A stretch of DNA of 64,000 nt from Haloterrigena alkaliphila (GCF_017352155.2 NZ_CP071462.1:1364001-1428000); one strand, 5' to 3'; counted from the stretch's first letter, positions 44,578-53,291 are shown. Numbers and translations: made by a program. The notes: a model not told the origin generated them from the sequence alone.

Positions 44578-45066
44578 TCAGGCGACGGACAAGACGACCG
44601 CATACGCGACGAGTTGTCCGAGCGGGACGGCACCGACGAGTCCCCACTTCAGCAGCGGTCGATCTACCTTCGCAGCGGCCGAATAGAGGGCACCGAGGAC
44701 GGTGGCCATCCCGAGAAACAACGCAACGTCGGTCCACAGTTCCGCCAGTTCTCCAGGATAGGAGGCGGACTGGGCCCCGAACAGGAAGTAGGCGGTTACG
44801 CCGGCCATGCGAATCGAGTAGTACCCCCAGATGGCCACCACTACCGTCTCAAGCGGGGAAACGGACGGTGCGACGCGTCCGTAGGCGGCGACCGCGAGGA
44901 CGACCGGAAGGACAGTCAAGACGAAGGTCTCGATCCTGATGTCTCGGATCGACGAGTACGGACCGTTTAGTGCGAGCAAGGCGAGTCCGGCAACAAGGAG
45001 AGCGACGATGAATCCGTCGAGTAATCGCTCGTTCCCGATTTCGTATCGTGTATGTACATCAACCAT
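44578..45066 (-). CDS. Hypothetical five-span membrane protein
   Basis: 162 residues with about five hydrophobic segments (LLDGFIVALLVAGLALLAL; TFVLTVLPVVLAVAAY; VVVAIWGYYSIRMAGVTAYFLFG; VALFLGMATVLGALYSAA; GLVGAVPLGQLVAYAVVL). No recognised family. It starts an AT-richer stretch that continues to about 47.3 kb and contains minus-strand genes only. May be a transferred or fast-evolving gene. Confidence 0.75.
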   Translation of the reverse strand: MVDVHTRYEIGNERLLDGFIVALLVAGLALLALNGPYSSIRDIRIETFVLTVLPVVLAVAAYGRVAPSVSPLETVVVAIWGYYSIRMAGVTAYFLFGAQSASYPGELAELWTDVALFLGMATVLGALYSAAAKVDRPLLKWGLVGAVPLGQLVAYAVVLSVA

Positions 45067-45198
45067 GGCTGTGTATCGAGGGAGTTTCGTTCGAGTGGAC
45101 CGATCGGCGATCAGTACGTTTGATCGAACCCCGGAAGACAGCGAGATATCCGAATCGGGGGTTTAGGTCTGGTGTCATTGATATCGATTTTGTTGCAG

Positions 45199-45657
45199 TT
45201 ACGTTTTCTGTACGGTCACGTTTACAGTATCGAGTATTTCATCACCAACCACGGCCCTGAGCTGGAAGCTATGGGTTTCGGAATCCCCGAGCAGGAACTC
45301 ACCCTGCCAGCGTCCATCGTTTGGGCGCAGATAGTCCTTCCAACTGACTTCGGCCGTCCCGTCGATCAACTCGACTTGCGCTATCTCCGGTCGCTCCGAC
45401 CAAGTTCCGTTCGGTCCGGTCACGTTTCCGCTGGAATCGACCCAGGTCTCGTTGATCGAGTACGTCACTTCGACTGTCACGTAGTGTGACCAGTCCTCGT
45501 GAATCTCGGTTTCGACGACTTCGCCGAAGACGTTGCCCGTCGTCGGCTGTTCGGTCGAGACAGTATACTCGGAACCCCCCCCAAGACAACCACCGAGCGG
45601 AAGGGTTACTCCGAGTAGGATAACTATAACGACCGTTCGTAGGTGGTGAGAGTTCAT
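45199..45657 (-). CDS. Hypothetical lipoprotein
   Basis: 152 residues. Signal VVIVILLGVTLPLGGC with lipobox LGGC, then a Gly-rich start and a beta-rich extracellular domain with several N-x-S/T sites (SINETW, GNVTG, NGTWS). Its ending, LRAVVGDEILDTVNVTVQ, looks like the last strand of an Ig-like domain. No family recognised. It lies in the AT-richer block between 44.5 and 47.3 kb. Confidence 0.75.
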   Translation of the reverse strand: MNSHHLRTVVIVILLGVTLPLGGCLGGGSEYTVSTEQPTTGNVFGEVVETEIHEDWSHYVTVEVTYSINETWVDSSGNVTGPNGTWSERPEIAQVELIDGTAEVSWKDYLRPNDGRWQGEFLLGDSETHSFQLRAVVGDEILDTVNVTVQKT

Positions 45658-45756
45658 TTATGACTTTCTTTTATGCAATGTTCACAACTATTACAATATA
45701 AATTTTTCGTGCCGGGATACGTAGGTCCCACTGACGAGAGTGTCGGGGGCTCCCAG

Positions 45757-47100
45757 TCAGTAGGAGACGTCGCCGTTGTATTCCTCGACGTAGCCCATCA
45801 TGAATCGCATCGTTTCCTCGAACAGGTACTCGATCTGGGTCTCTATGTCTTTGTCTATCTCCATGACATCGGCATTCCTCCCGTAGTCGTACGTCTTCTG
45901 GACGTGCTCGTTGGAGTAGTCGCGCGATATATTGGAGAGTCGCTTGGCATGATTCGCCCACTTATTGAAGAACTGGTAAAACTCGGGGTCGTTTACTTCC
46001 ACGTAGTCGGTGGGACCGAGGTCGGGATGAAGACTGAAATCGACGTTGTTGATGAGATAATTCGCGTATTTCGAGTCTGTTCCCTCGTACATCAGGTGGC
46101 GCTCCGCAGAGGCCTCGTACGTGTAGTGAATCCACTGATTGTGAATCTGCTGCAGAAACGCGCCCGTGTGCATCGGGTTCCCCATATCAGCGAGGAAATG
46201 AAGGGCGAATCCCATGTTTCTGTACTTCTGGTAGTCGGAACTCGCATCGTGGGCCTTCTCCATGTAGTCTTTGGCCCACGAGGGAGCGCTTCCGACCGTC
46301 GACGGCGGGACCGGAAGCGGATTCGGCCCCCACGCGTGCGTCCACCGGCGACCCGGTTGGTCGAGTGATTCCTCCCACGATTCCGGCATGCCCGTGACAT
46401 CGTACTCCCAGTTGTCCGGGTCATCACCGGCGTATTTCAGGGTAGTACAGTGACTGTCGTCGAGATCAAGGTTCTTCCCGGCGAACTCGTTCATGAGCTG
46501 GTGGGAATCTGTCGGATCCCACTGCACTGAAACCTCACCGGCGCTGTCGTCATCCCCGAGTACCTCTGCTCCGGAATTGATAACCGACGATATGCTCGCG
46601 GTCTGCCCACTGCTGGCAGCGCTCACTCCCCCCTGATTCATCTGGCGTGTCGCCAACGTCTGGAGCGTTTCGTTGGCCTTTTTGACGCTACCCTGTAGCT
46701 GATACACCGTCGTTTTTGTTTTGTACGGGCCCTTTCCCTGCTTTTTCGTCTTCGTTTTGACGTCGATGCGATCCCAAAGGTCCTTCACGTTTTCACGCGC
46801 CTGCTGTCGTAGCTCTGCGGATACGTCCGCTTCGTCGATATATGACAGCGTTTGGTCCTTCTCCCCCAGTAGCGGAAGGATAGGTCCGGTGAGTTCCTTG
46901 ATCTTCTTGCCGTATTCGATCGTCGGCGGCGGTGCGGCATCTCTGGGTTCGTTTTCTGGCCCAGATTCGTCCGGTTCGGATGCGGCAACCATCCCGGACA
47001 GGCCGGCGACGCCAAATCCGGAAAGACCCGATTTAAGCGCCGTTCTTCGGTTCAGTTTGACTCTATTCGACCGCTTTCCGCCTGTATTCTTCTTAACCAC
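45757..47100 (-). CDS. Secreted phospholipase C/P1 nuclease-like protein
   Basis: About 447 residues from a GTG at 47100; the longer frame to 47184 runs into very AT-rich DNA. Tat-like signal LNRRTALKSGLSGFGVAGLSG. After a helical region (about 50-220) comes a metal-binding domain with ALHFLADMGNPMHTGAF and IHNQWIHYTYEA, matching the His/Asp ligands of the zinc-dependent phospholipase C/S1-P1 nuclease superfamily. Secreted hydrolase of phosphate esters is the likely role; substrate unknown. Its DNA is less GC-rich than the chromosome average, suggesting later acquisition. Confidence 0.75.
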   Translation of the reverse strand: MVKKNTGGKRSNRVKLNRRTALKSGLSGFGVAGLSGMVAASEPDESGPENEPRDAAPPPTIEYGKKIKELTGPILPLLGEKDQTLSYIDEADVSAELRQQARENVKDLWDRIDVKTKTKKQGKGPYKTKTTVYQLQGSVKKANETLQTLATRQMNQGGVSAASSGQTASISSVINSGAEVLGDDDSAGEVSVQWDPTDSHQLMNEFAGKNLDLDDSHCTTLKYAGDDPDNWEYDVTGMPESWEESLDQPGRRWTHAWGPNPLPVPPSTVGSAPSWAKDYMEKAHDASSDYQKYRNMGFALHFLADMGNPMHTGAFLQQIHNQWIHYTYEASAERHLMYEGTDSKYANYLINNVDFSLHPDLGPTDYVEVNDPEFYQFFNKWANHAKRLSNISRDYSNEHVQKTYDYGRNADVMEIDKDIETQIEYLFEETMRFMMGYVEEYNGDVSY

Positions 47101-47265
47101 AACCGAGTATAACAGCGTCAATATATAAACTTTGCTTAGAATAGAATATAAATATATCTCCTGAATCTCATTATTGACTCTCAAACATACAATATTTATA
47201 AATTTACTTTATTAATTAATATAGTTGTAATTTAATATAACCATGGAGCTTATATACTGGTGCCT
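47101..47265 (-). promoter_or_regulatory. Very AT-rich upstream region
   Basis: About 160 bp dominated by A and T (for example TTTACTTTATTAATTAATA near 47203), the most AT-rich part of the window. It precedes the phospholipase-like gene and probably carries its promoter; several TATA-like words prevent choosing one. Confidence 0.5.
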
Positions 47266-47396
47266 TTTGCGCCGCGTGAAACGAATCCGACGCAGTCCTC
47301 GATTTCACTCGACGTTGATCCGACTACGTGTATCCCCGTACACGGATATCGACTGAAAACGGAGAACGCGACCGATGGGCAGAAGCCTGCTCTAGT

Positions 47397-47690
47397 GTCA
47401 CCTCCAGCACGAGAGCGTCGATACTCTCCCCGAGACTCCGAGGGACGCCGGCCTATCGCTCACTGAGGCCCGCGGATAGTCCCGAGGACCTCCTCGTCGC
47501 CGAGGTCCGGAACCGAGTCCTCTCCGAAGTCGATTCTCGACCCGTGAAGGTGATCACCTTGATATCGATACCGAGAATGCTCCGGGAGATACACTGTCTT
47601 GGTTGGGATATTTCTCTTGTACCCGTGTTTCTCGGACACGGGAAAGCGTTGTGTCCGTAAACGGAGTAGCGATATGGCAATTTTGATGCT
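47397..47690 (-). pseudogene. Decayed, internally deleted copy of the adjacent aminotransferase gene
   Basis: Read on the minus strand, this DNA aligns with the upstream region and first third of the intact gene at 47857-48978. Matching pieces include VSEKHGY...PTKTVYLP against VTEKREY...PDKTLYIP, and a block ending DDEEVL-like/GDEEVL, then AGLSER against GSFSER. About 37 codons (residues 23-59 of the intact protein) are missing and frameshifts follow. Similarity fades below about 47397. A remnant of a tandem duplication or of gene conversion. Confidence 0.75.
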
Positions 47691-47856
47691 CCTCCGGACC
47701 GGTTGCAGGACCTCGAGGTCTCGAACGGCCCGCCCCGGCTCGGTCGACATAAACGCGTTCAAAGACGCGGCGACCGTCGTTCGACGGCTGCTCGCCGATA
47801 CAAAGTCGCGACCGAGAGCGTGACAGGCCGTTCGACCGACGGGTCCCGAACCCGGC

Positions 47857-48978
47857 TCAGAGTCCGGTGACGTCCTCGATGGCGTCGGTCAACGCTTCGA
47901 TCGACTCGAGGTCGTGTTCACCCATGTGGCCGATGCGGAACGTTTGCTCGCCGAGCTGCGAGCCGTAGCCGTTCGAAAAGACCATGTCGTACTCCTCGGA
48001 GACGGTCTCGATGGTCTCGGCGACGTCGATCCCCCGCGTGTTCTCGATGCAGGCGACCGTCTGTGATTCGTACCCCTCCTCGGGGAACATCGCGAAGTGC
48101 TCGCGGGCCCACTCGCGGGTGTACTCGGCCATCTCGCGGTGGCGCTGATCCCGGGCGTCGTGGCCCTCCTCGAGCATGTGTTTCATTTGCTTTCGATACG
48201 CGAGCATAACCGGGATCGCCGGCGTGGAGTGGGTCTGTCCCTTCCGGTCGTAGTAGTCGAGCGACCGCTGGAAACCGCCGTACCACGAGGCGGACTCGGA
48301 CTCGAGTTCGCGCTCGTACGCGTCGTCGCTGACGACGCAGACCGCCAGCCCGGGGGGCATGGCGAACGCCTTCTGGACCGACGTGAAGATGACGTCGATC
48401 TCGTGCTCGTCGATGTCGACGTAGTCGCCGCCCAGCGCGGAGACGGCGTCGACGACGAAGTAGGTGTCCGGATACTCGGCGACCACGTCGCCGATCTCCT
48501 CGATGGGGTTGCGGACGCCGGTCGAACTCTCGTTCATCACGCAGGTGACGGCGTCGTAGTCGGCGTCGCGCTCCTCGAGTCGCTCGCGGACGTCCTCGGG
48601 TTTGACCGCCTGCCCCCACTCGTACTCGAGGGTATCGACGGTCTTGCCCAGTCGTTCGGCGACGTTGGCCTGGCGCTCGCTGAAACTGCCGCAGGTCGTC
48701 ACGAGGACGTCCTCGTCGACGAGGTTCAGGATCGCGCTTTCCATGAACTCGGTCCCCGACCCCGTCAGGACGATGACGTCGTTCTCGGTGCCGAGGAACT
48801 CCTTCGTGTCCTCGACGACGGTCGTGTAGAGGTCCGTCATCCGGTCCATGCGGTGACCGAACATCGGCTCGCACATCGCCTCGATGACGTCCTCGCGCAC
48901 CTCGGTCGGACCGGGGATATATAGCGTCTTGTCGGGGTAGTCGCCCGTATATTCGCGTTTTTCGGTCACGGAAATCAC
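47857..48978 (-). CDS. Alanine-glyoxylate/serine-pyruvate aminotransferase family protein
   Basis: 373-residue PLP aminotransferase of class V. Blocks: TLYIPGPTEVREDV at the start, LTGSGTEFMESAI, CVMNESSTGVRNPI, VVDAVSALGGDYVDI and the lysine in FTSVQKAFAMPPGLAV. It transfers amino groups between alanine or serine and glyoxylate or pyruvate-type acceptors; exact donors are not determinable. It starts with GTG at 48978 (GTG 48966 is an alternative). A decayed partial copy lies directly downstream. With serA and serB at the right end it could join serine metabolism, though unlinked. Confidence 0.9.
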   Translation of the reverse strand: MISVTEKREYTGDYPDKTLYIPGPTEVREDVIEAMCEPMFGHRMDRMTDLYTTVVEDTKEFLGTENDVIVLTGSGTEFMESAILNLVDEDVLVTTCGSFSERQANVAERLGKTVDTLEYEWGQAVKPEDVRERLEERDADYDAVTCVMNESSTGVRNPIEEIGDVVAEYPDTYFVVDAVSALGGDYVDIDEHEIDVIFTSVQKAFAMPPGLAVCVVSDDAYERELESESASWYGGFQRSLDYYDRKGQTHSTPAIPVMLAYRKQMKHMLEEGHDARDQRHREMAEYTREWAREHFAMFPEEGYESQTVACIENTRGIDVAETIETVSEEYDMVFSNGYGSQLGEQTFRIGHMGEHDLESIEALTDAIEDVTGL

Positions 48979-49258
48979 CTGAGTACCGCCTACTGGTATG
49001 CGAGACGGTATGGTACTTTTGATGCCCGCTGGGAGCGAAGAATCGATCGACGACTGAATTCGTCGGACCGGACAGGCGGAGGCGTCAAGTGGGGTACAGC
49101 GGTCGTCGGACGAATGCCGCTTCGGTGGTTGGGGAGTCCGACGGTGCCGGCTACGACGTCACGCCGGCCACCGAAAAAACGGTAGCGACCGGCTATCCAT
49201 ATAATTCTCGAAACGTCTCGTCCGGTACGTCCGGTGCGTTCGCGCCGGATCGTCGGCG
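48979..49258. other. Intergenic, no gene recognised
   Basis: About 280 bp between the convergent/divergent genes with no protein-like frame. The aminotransferase promoter is near 49000-49020 (TATGGTACTTTTGAT region). A similar sequence is preserved upstream of its pseudogene copy. Confidence 0.5.
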
Positions 49259-49735
49259 TTACTGGAGTTCGATGTTGCCGGCCATTCCGGCGTTGTAGTG
49301 GGGCACACAGACGTACTCGACGGTCTCGTCCGACGGCTCGAAATCGAGTTCCAGACCGGGCTCTTCCTCGTCGGTTTGGTCCGTCGGTCCCTCGACTTCC
49401 GACTGGCTGTCGTCGTAGATCGCGAGGTTGTGGGTGCCCTGATCGTTCTCCGCCCAGATCATGGTGTAGGATTCGCCTTCCTGGAGGCTGAGGTCCGGGT
49501 TCTCGACGCCGCTGATCGGGTCCGGTGCGATACCCTCCCAGGACGAAGCGAGCGATCGGAGCTCGATATCCGTATCGGGATCGATTTCGAATGGGCCCTC
49601 GCCGTTGCCGCCGTTGCCGCCGTTGCCGCCGTTACCGTTCCCGCTGCCGCCACAGCCGGCGACGAGCGCAGTCGAAGCCGCCGCGCCGGTGAGTTTCAGC
49701 GCTGTCCGCCGAGAGACTGAGTATTCTCGTGCCAT
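49259..49735 (-). CDS. Halocyanin-like blue copper lipoprotein
   Basis: 158 residues from ATG 49735. Tat lipoprotein signal SRRTALKLTGAAASTALVAGC, a Gly/Asn-rich linker of GNGGNGG repeats, then a plastocyanin-like domain. Type 1 copper ligands are visible: His in QGTHNLAIYD, then Cys, His and Met in VEYVCVPHYNAGMAGN. It carries electrons at the outer face of the membrane, lipid-anchored. The promoter lies in the 49740-49790 AT-richer DNA. Confidence 0.92.
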   Translation of the reverse strand: MAREYSVSRRTALKLTGAAASTALVAGCGGSGNGNGGNGGNGGNGEGPFEIDPDTDIELRSLASSWEGIAPDPISGVENPDLSLQEGESYTMIWAENDQGTHNLAIYDDSQSEVEGPTDQTDEEEPGLELDFEPSDETVEYVCVPHYNAGMAGNIELQ

Positions 49736-50023
49736 CACTACGGGATTGGGATTGAGTACATAAAAATTGATACCCTCTATCGTGACACTGTCATGTGTTT
49801 CCACACCATTCCCTCGCCGAATATGTTCCCGTGACTGTTGCCCGCAGAGTCCATGAAATCGTACCGTACCCGGGTCGTTCGGGGTGACGCCCGATCTATT
49901 CTCGTCGGCGTGTAAGTCGTTTCGATCGACAGTATAATCCGATAGTTGACAGTCGATCCGACGATCCGGGGGCGAGTTCATGTCGACGCTGCATTCACCT
50001 GCACGCCGCGATGGAAGCGAGCG

Positions 50024-51256
50024 TCAGAGGCGGCCGCGATCCTCGCTCGCGAACCCGTCGTGACGGCCCATCGACAGTCGCAGGAACGCCGGGACGGCGA
50101 TCAGCGCGATCGCGATCTCGAGGCCGCCGACGACGAGAAAAGCGGGATCGTAGCCGTACTCGCTGGCGACCGCCCCGCCGACGAGGAAGCCGCTCAGAAA
50201 GCCCAGGCTGCCGGCGACGTTGAAGCCGGCCATGGCGACCCCGCGCTCGCTCTCGGCGGCGACGTCGGTGACCAGCGCCATCGTCGCCGGCGAGACCAGC
50301 GCGCCGAGCACGCCGACGGCGACCATCGCGATCGCCGCGGTCGCGACCGACGGGGCGGCGCCGACGGCGAGGATGCCGACGCCGTAACACAGCGACCCGA
50401 CGACGATCGGCAGGGTTCGACCGATCCGGTCGGAGAGCATCCCCATGGGATACTGCAGGAGGGCGAAGGGGGCGAAAAAGCACGCCAGCAACAGTCCGGT
50501 CGCGGCGGGGCCGACGCCGAACGCGTCCTGAAAGTAGAGCGTCCCGACGAGCGCGAAGAAACCCGCCGTCAGCCGGTCGACGAAGCCGAAGACGTATGGG
50601 ATCGACAGCGCCGGCTGGCGGCGAACGCCCTCGAGGACCGCTCGAGCGGTCCGCCCACCGCCGGGCGACCGGTCCGTGACGCGGATGACGAGCAGGCCCA
50701 CGACGACGAGCAGTCCGGCGGCGCCCAGTAGCGGCGCGAGCGGATCGAACTCGGTGAGTCGGCCCCCGATCGGCGCGCCGAGGGCGGCGCCGAGCCCGAT
50801 CGCGATACCCGCAGCGCCCATGTTCCGGCCGTGACCGCCCTCGAGGTCCATCAGCATGGTCATCGTCAGCGAGAACGCGCCGATGGTCATCGCGCCCTGA
50901 ACGAACCGCAGGAGGAGCACTCCCTCGAAGGGGACCGAGCCGACCGCGGGGACGGCGGCGAGGGCGGCGTAGCTCACGGCCCCGGCGAGCGCTCCGGCGA
51001 CGATAAAGGGCGTTCGGCGACCCGTGATGTCGCTCGCGGCCCCCCAGAGGCCGACGAAGGCGACGTAGCCGGTGAACTCGGCGACGAGAAACCACATGCT
51101 CGCATCGAGGGGGGTCGCCGCGAACGGCGACGTCGCCGCGTCGGCCCCCAGCGTCTCGACGAGCGTCGCGACGCCGGGGTAGAGCAACAGCTGCGAGAAC
51201 AGCACGGCGAAGACGACGGCGGCGAGGACGACTCGATCCCGGTTTCTCGAGTGCAC
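50024..51256 (-). CDS. Major facilitator superfamily transporter
   Basis: 410 residues from a GTG at 51256, 12 predicted spans. The loop 2-3 signature reads GLWGAASDITGRRTPFIVAG and its second-half counterpart GMLSDRIGRTLPIVVG, both standard for MFS. It resembles drug or sugar efflux permeases of the DHA1 type; substrate unknown. It diverges from the Tat lipoprotein gene at 51430. Confidence 0.9.
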   Translation of the reverse strand: MHSRNRDRVVLAAVVFAVLFSQLLLYPGVATLVETLGADAATSPFAATPLDASMWFLVAEFTGYVAFVGLWGAASDITGRRTPFIVAGALAGAVSYAALAAVPAVGSVPFEGVLLLRFVQGAMTIGAFSLTMTMLMDLEGGHGRNMGAAGIAIGLGAALGAPIGGRLTEFDPLAPLLGAAGLLVVVGLLVIRVTDRSPGGGRTARAVLEGVRRQPALSIPYVFGFVDRLTAGFFALVGTLYFQDAFGVGPAATGLLLACFFAPFALLQYPMGMLSDRIGRTLPIVVGSLCYGVGILAVGAAPSVATAAIAMVAVGVLGALVSPATMALVTDVAAESERGVAMAGFNVAGSLGFLSGFLVGGAVASEYGYDPAFLVVGGLEIAIALIAVPAFLRLSMGRHDGFASEDRGRL

Positions 51257-51429
51257 GAGTGGCCCTTGTCACTACGCGAATATCAAGGCGTTCGTCTCGG
51301 CCGCCGAGGCCGGCCGATCGCGGGCAGCCTCCGTTCGTGACAGCGGCGGCGGAACGCCGACGGCTCGAACCGATACCGCTGACGGTTCGAACCGATGCGT
51401 TTTCGTTCTTCGGCGACCTGTCTCCCTCG

Positions 51430-52086
51430 ATGACCGTCTCTCGAAGACACCTTCTCGCCGCGGGGGCGACCGCCGGAACCGCGCTGGTCGCCGGCTGTAC
51501 CGATCTCGTCGCCGACGAACTCGCGTCGGATCCGGCGGGGGTTTCGCAGGCGGCCCTCGAGGAGACCGGCTACGCGGAACACACCGTCGAGGAAGTCGTC
51601 GTCGAGCGCACGATCGGCCGGTTCGGCATCGAACGGACAATCGAGGTCAGCAACTGGTACGCCGAGTACGATCGGTCGGTGACCCTCGACGCGCTCGGAC
51701 TGGGACGGTTTCAGGCCTCGGTCGTCTCCGTGCTCACCACGCCGCAGGTGTCGATGCTCGGCAAGACCTTCAATCCGGTCGGCGAGTACTCGACCGACGA
51801 ACTCGTCGCCTTGATTCAGGACCGGTACGACCAACTCGAGGACGTCGAGCGCGTCGGCGAGGAGCCGATTTCGGTGCTGGACAGCGAGACGACGCTCGCC
51901 CGCTACCGGGCGAAGGCCCGGCTGATCGAGGCCGGGACGACCCTCGACGTCTTCCTGCAGGTCAGCGAACTCGTCTCCCACGGTGACGATTTCGTGATCG
52001 GCGTCGCCGCCTATCCGCAGGCGGGCGGGTTCGAAACCGAATCCGGCGCCGTTCGAACGATGCTCGAGTCCCTCGAGCACGAGTGA
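51430..52086 (+). CDS. Tat-exported lipoprotein (DUF6517-like)
   Basis: 218 residues from ATG 51430. Twin-arginine signal TVSRRHLLAAGATAGTALVAGC with lipobox VAGC, followed by one soluble domain with two halves; an Arg-rich TIGRFGIERTIEVSNW strand and VVSVLTTPQVSMLGKTFNPV are notable. It matches a haloarchaeal lipoprotein family of unknown role. The long upstream frame to 51259 is not conserved in character. R1 copy C begins 57 bp after its stop. Confidence 0.85.
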   Translation: MTVSRRHLLAAGATAGTALVAGCTDLVADELASDPAGVSQAALEETGYAEHTVEEVVVERTIGRFGIERTIEVSNWYAEYDRSVTLDALGLGRFQASVVSVLTTPQVSMLGKTFNPVGEYSTDELVALIQDRYDQLEDVERVGEEPISVLDSETTLARYRAKARLIEAGTTLDVFLQVSELVSHGDDFVIGVAAYPQAGGFETESGAVRTMLESLEHE

Positions 52087-52142
52087 ACGAATCGATCTCC
52101 TGGTCGCGTCCACTTACGTTCCTGTTCAGTTCGTCTGCGAAC

Positions 52143-52270
52143 CGAACTTTTGCGCTGCGGGCGCGCCGGAGGCGCGCCCTCGGCAAAACTTCGATGAAAA
52201 GCACTCCTCCCTCCCCTACGGGTCGGTCGTCGGCCCGCTCGCTCACTCCGTTCGCTCGCGGTGAGCGCAC
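52143..52270 (+). repeat. Dispersed structured repeat R1, copy C
   Basis: Arms CGAACTTTTGCGCTG (52143) and CAAAACTTCGATGAAAAGC (52184) enclose a perfect stem GGGCGCGCC/GGCGCGCCC. Then ACTCCTCCCTCCCC, CGGGTCGGTCGTCGGCCCGC and a CTCGCTCACTCCGTTCGCTCGCGG hairpin region with GGTGAGCG follow, matching the order in copy B. Compared with B the inner stem is wholly different yet fully paired. Confidence 0.82.
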
Positions 52271-52360
52271 ACTTCTCCGCCTGTATTGAACGGCAACTGA
52301 GTGTGCGAATGGAACGGCGCTTCGATTGGCGGAGTGAGTAAAGCGAAGTGTCCTGCTATC

Positions 52361-52539
52361 GTGGCAACAGTGATTCGCCACGCCCTCCCCAGCCGATTCG
52401 CTCGCTCCGCTCGCTCATCCCTCGCGTGAGTTCGTGCCGCGGTTCGCTGTGCTCATGGGTCGCTTCGCTCCCCATTCGCTTTCCGAGGCGCTCACTCCGT
52501 TCGCACCTCGCTTTCGCTCACCGCGGCACAGCACGCGCC
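52361..52539 (+). repeat. Dispersed structured repeat R2, copy 2
   Basis: Begins GTGGCAACAGTGATTCGCCAC (small hairpin), then CCCTCCCCAGCCGATTCGCTC, a hairpin, CTCATCCCTCGCG, a longer insertion of GC-rich hairpins, and the closing stem GCCGCGG...CCGCGGC with ACAGCACGCGCC. Relative to copy 1 the closing stem shows a T-A to C-G exchange on both sides. Together with R1 copy C it fills the 546-bp gap 52087-52632; no gene is seen there. Confidence 0.8.
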
Positions 52540-52632
52540 ACCGCATGCCAGCTGACCGGCCGAGCGGTATCTAGATCGCCTATTTGAACGGACCGCATGT
52601 GACCGCTGCAGGACGACCCGAACCCGTGACCG

Positions 52633-52971
52633 TTACGGCCGAATGTAAGCGTAGCCCTCGTCCTGCAGGCGGGTCAGTTCACCGCCGCCGGAGGGAACGG
52701 TCTCGACGCCATTGACAAGGTCCGACTCCGCGAGGTCCTTCAATTCGAGCGTGTTGCCACAGGCCTTGACGGCGACCCCGGTCTCGAGCAGTTCTTCGAC
52801 CGCGTCACTGCCGTCGCCGCCGGCCGTCAGCGGTTCGATCCCCTCGGCCTGGGCGACGATGGCGATGTCGTCGATCTCGACGGAGTCGTCTTTCGTGAGA
52901 TTGTTGGCGATCGTGAGTGCGGTCTGTTGCTGTTCCGGATCGTCGGCGATCAGGTGGAATACTGTCTGCAC
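52633..52971 (-). CDS. DsrE-family sulfur-relay-like protein
   Basis: 112 residues from a GTG start. Rossmann-like DsrE/YchN fold: FHLIADDPEQQQTALTIANNL, then IAIVAQAEGIEPL and ETGVAVKACGNTLELKD with one Cys in the position seen in DsrE homologues. Some relatives carry persulfide sulfur; others are only structural. Single gene here, so partners are unknown. It faces the metY promoter across repeat R1 copy D. Confidence 0.85.
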   Translation of the reverse strand: MQTVFHLIADDPEQQQTALTIANNLTKDDSVEIDDIAIVAQAEGIEPLTAGGDGSDAVEELLETGVAVKACGNTLELKDLAESDLVNGVETVPSGGGELTRLQDEGYAYIRP

Positions 52972-53148
52972 GACCGTTGCTCGGCCTCGTGAGCGGGTAG
53001 TCGTTGGCCCTGCGAGGGAACGCAGTCACCACTCGAGCGCTCGTCGCTTCAACTAGTTTCTGCTGTGAACCCCAATCCCCTATGAGCATCTGCGAGCGCA
53101 GCGAGCAGTTCTCCGCTTGCGCGGGCTTTGCCCGCGCAGGCGGCCCTA

Positions 53149-53216
53149 TTTCATCGAAGTTTTTGCGCCGAGTGGTGAGTGAGCGCAGCGAGCGAACCCG
53201 AGGGGCAAAAAGTTCG
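53149..53216 (-). repeat. Dispersed structured repeat R1, copy D (minus strand)
   Basis: On the minus strand: CGAACTTTTTGCCCC, a stem-like CGGGTTCGCTCGCTGCGCTCACTC region and GGCGCAAAAACTTCGATGAAA. Arms match those of A, B and C. Unlike the others it does not lie just after the stop of a gene on its own strand. Confidence 0.75.
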
Positions 53217-53261
53217 CGTGTGAATCACACCGAATCGGCTGCGGTTTTTGCCGTTACTGCG

Positions 53262-53291
53262 ATGCATATGAATCTGCAGTAGTATGCATAC
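53262..53291 (+). promoter_or_regulatory. Candidate metY promoter with palindromic operator
   Basis: A TATA-like GCATATG lies about 30 bp before ATG 53297, and a perfect palindrome GTATGCATAC (53282-53291) sits between it and the start codon, where transcription should begin. ATGCAT occurs in both elements. Position suits a repressor site, but no regulator is known from the sequence. Confidence 0.4.
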
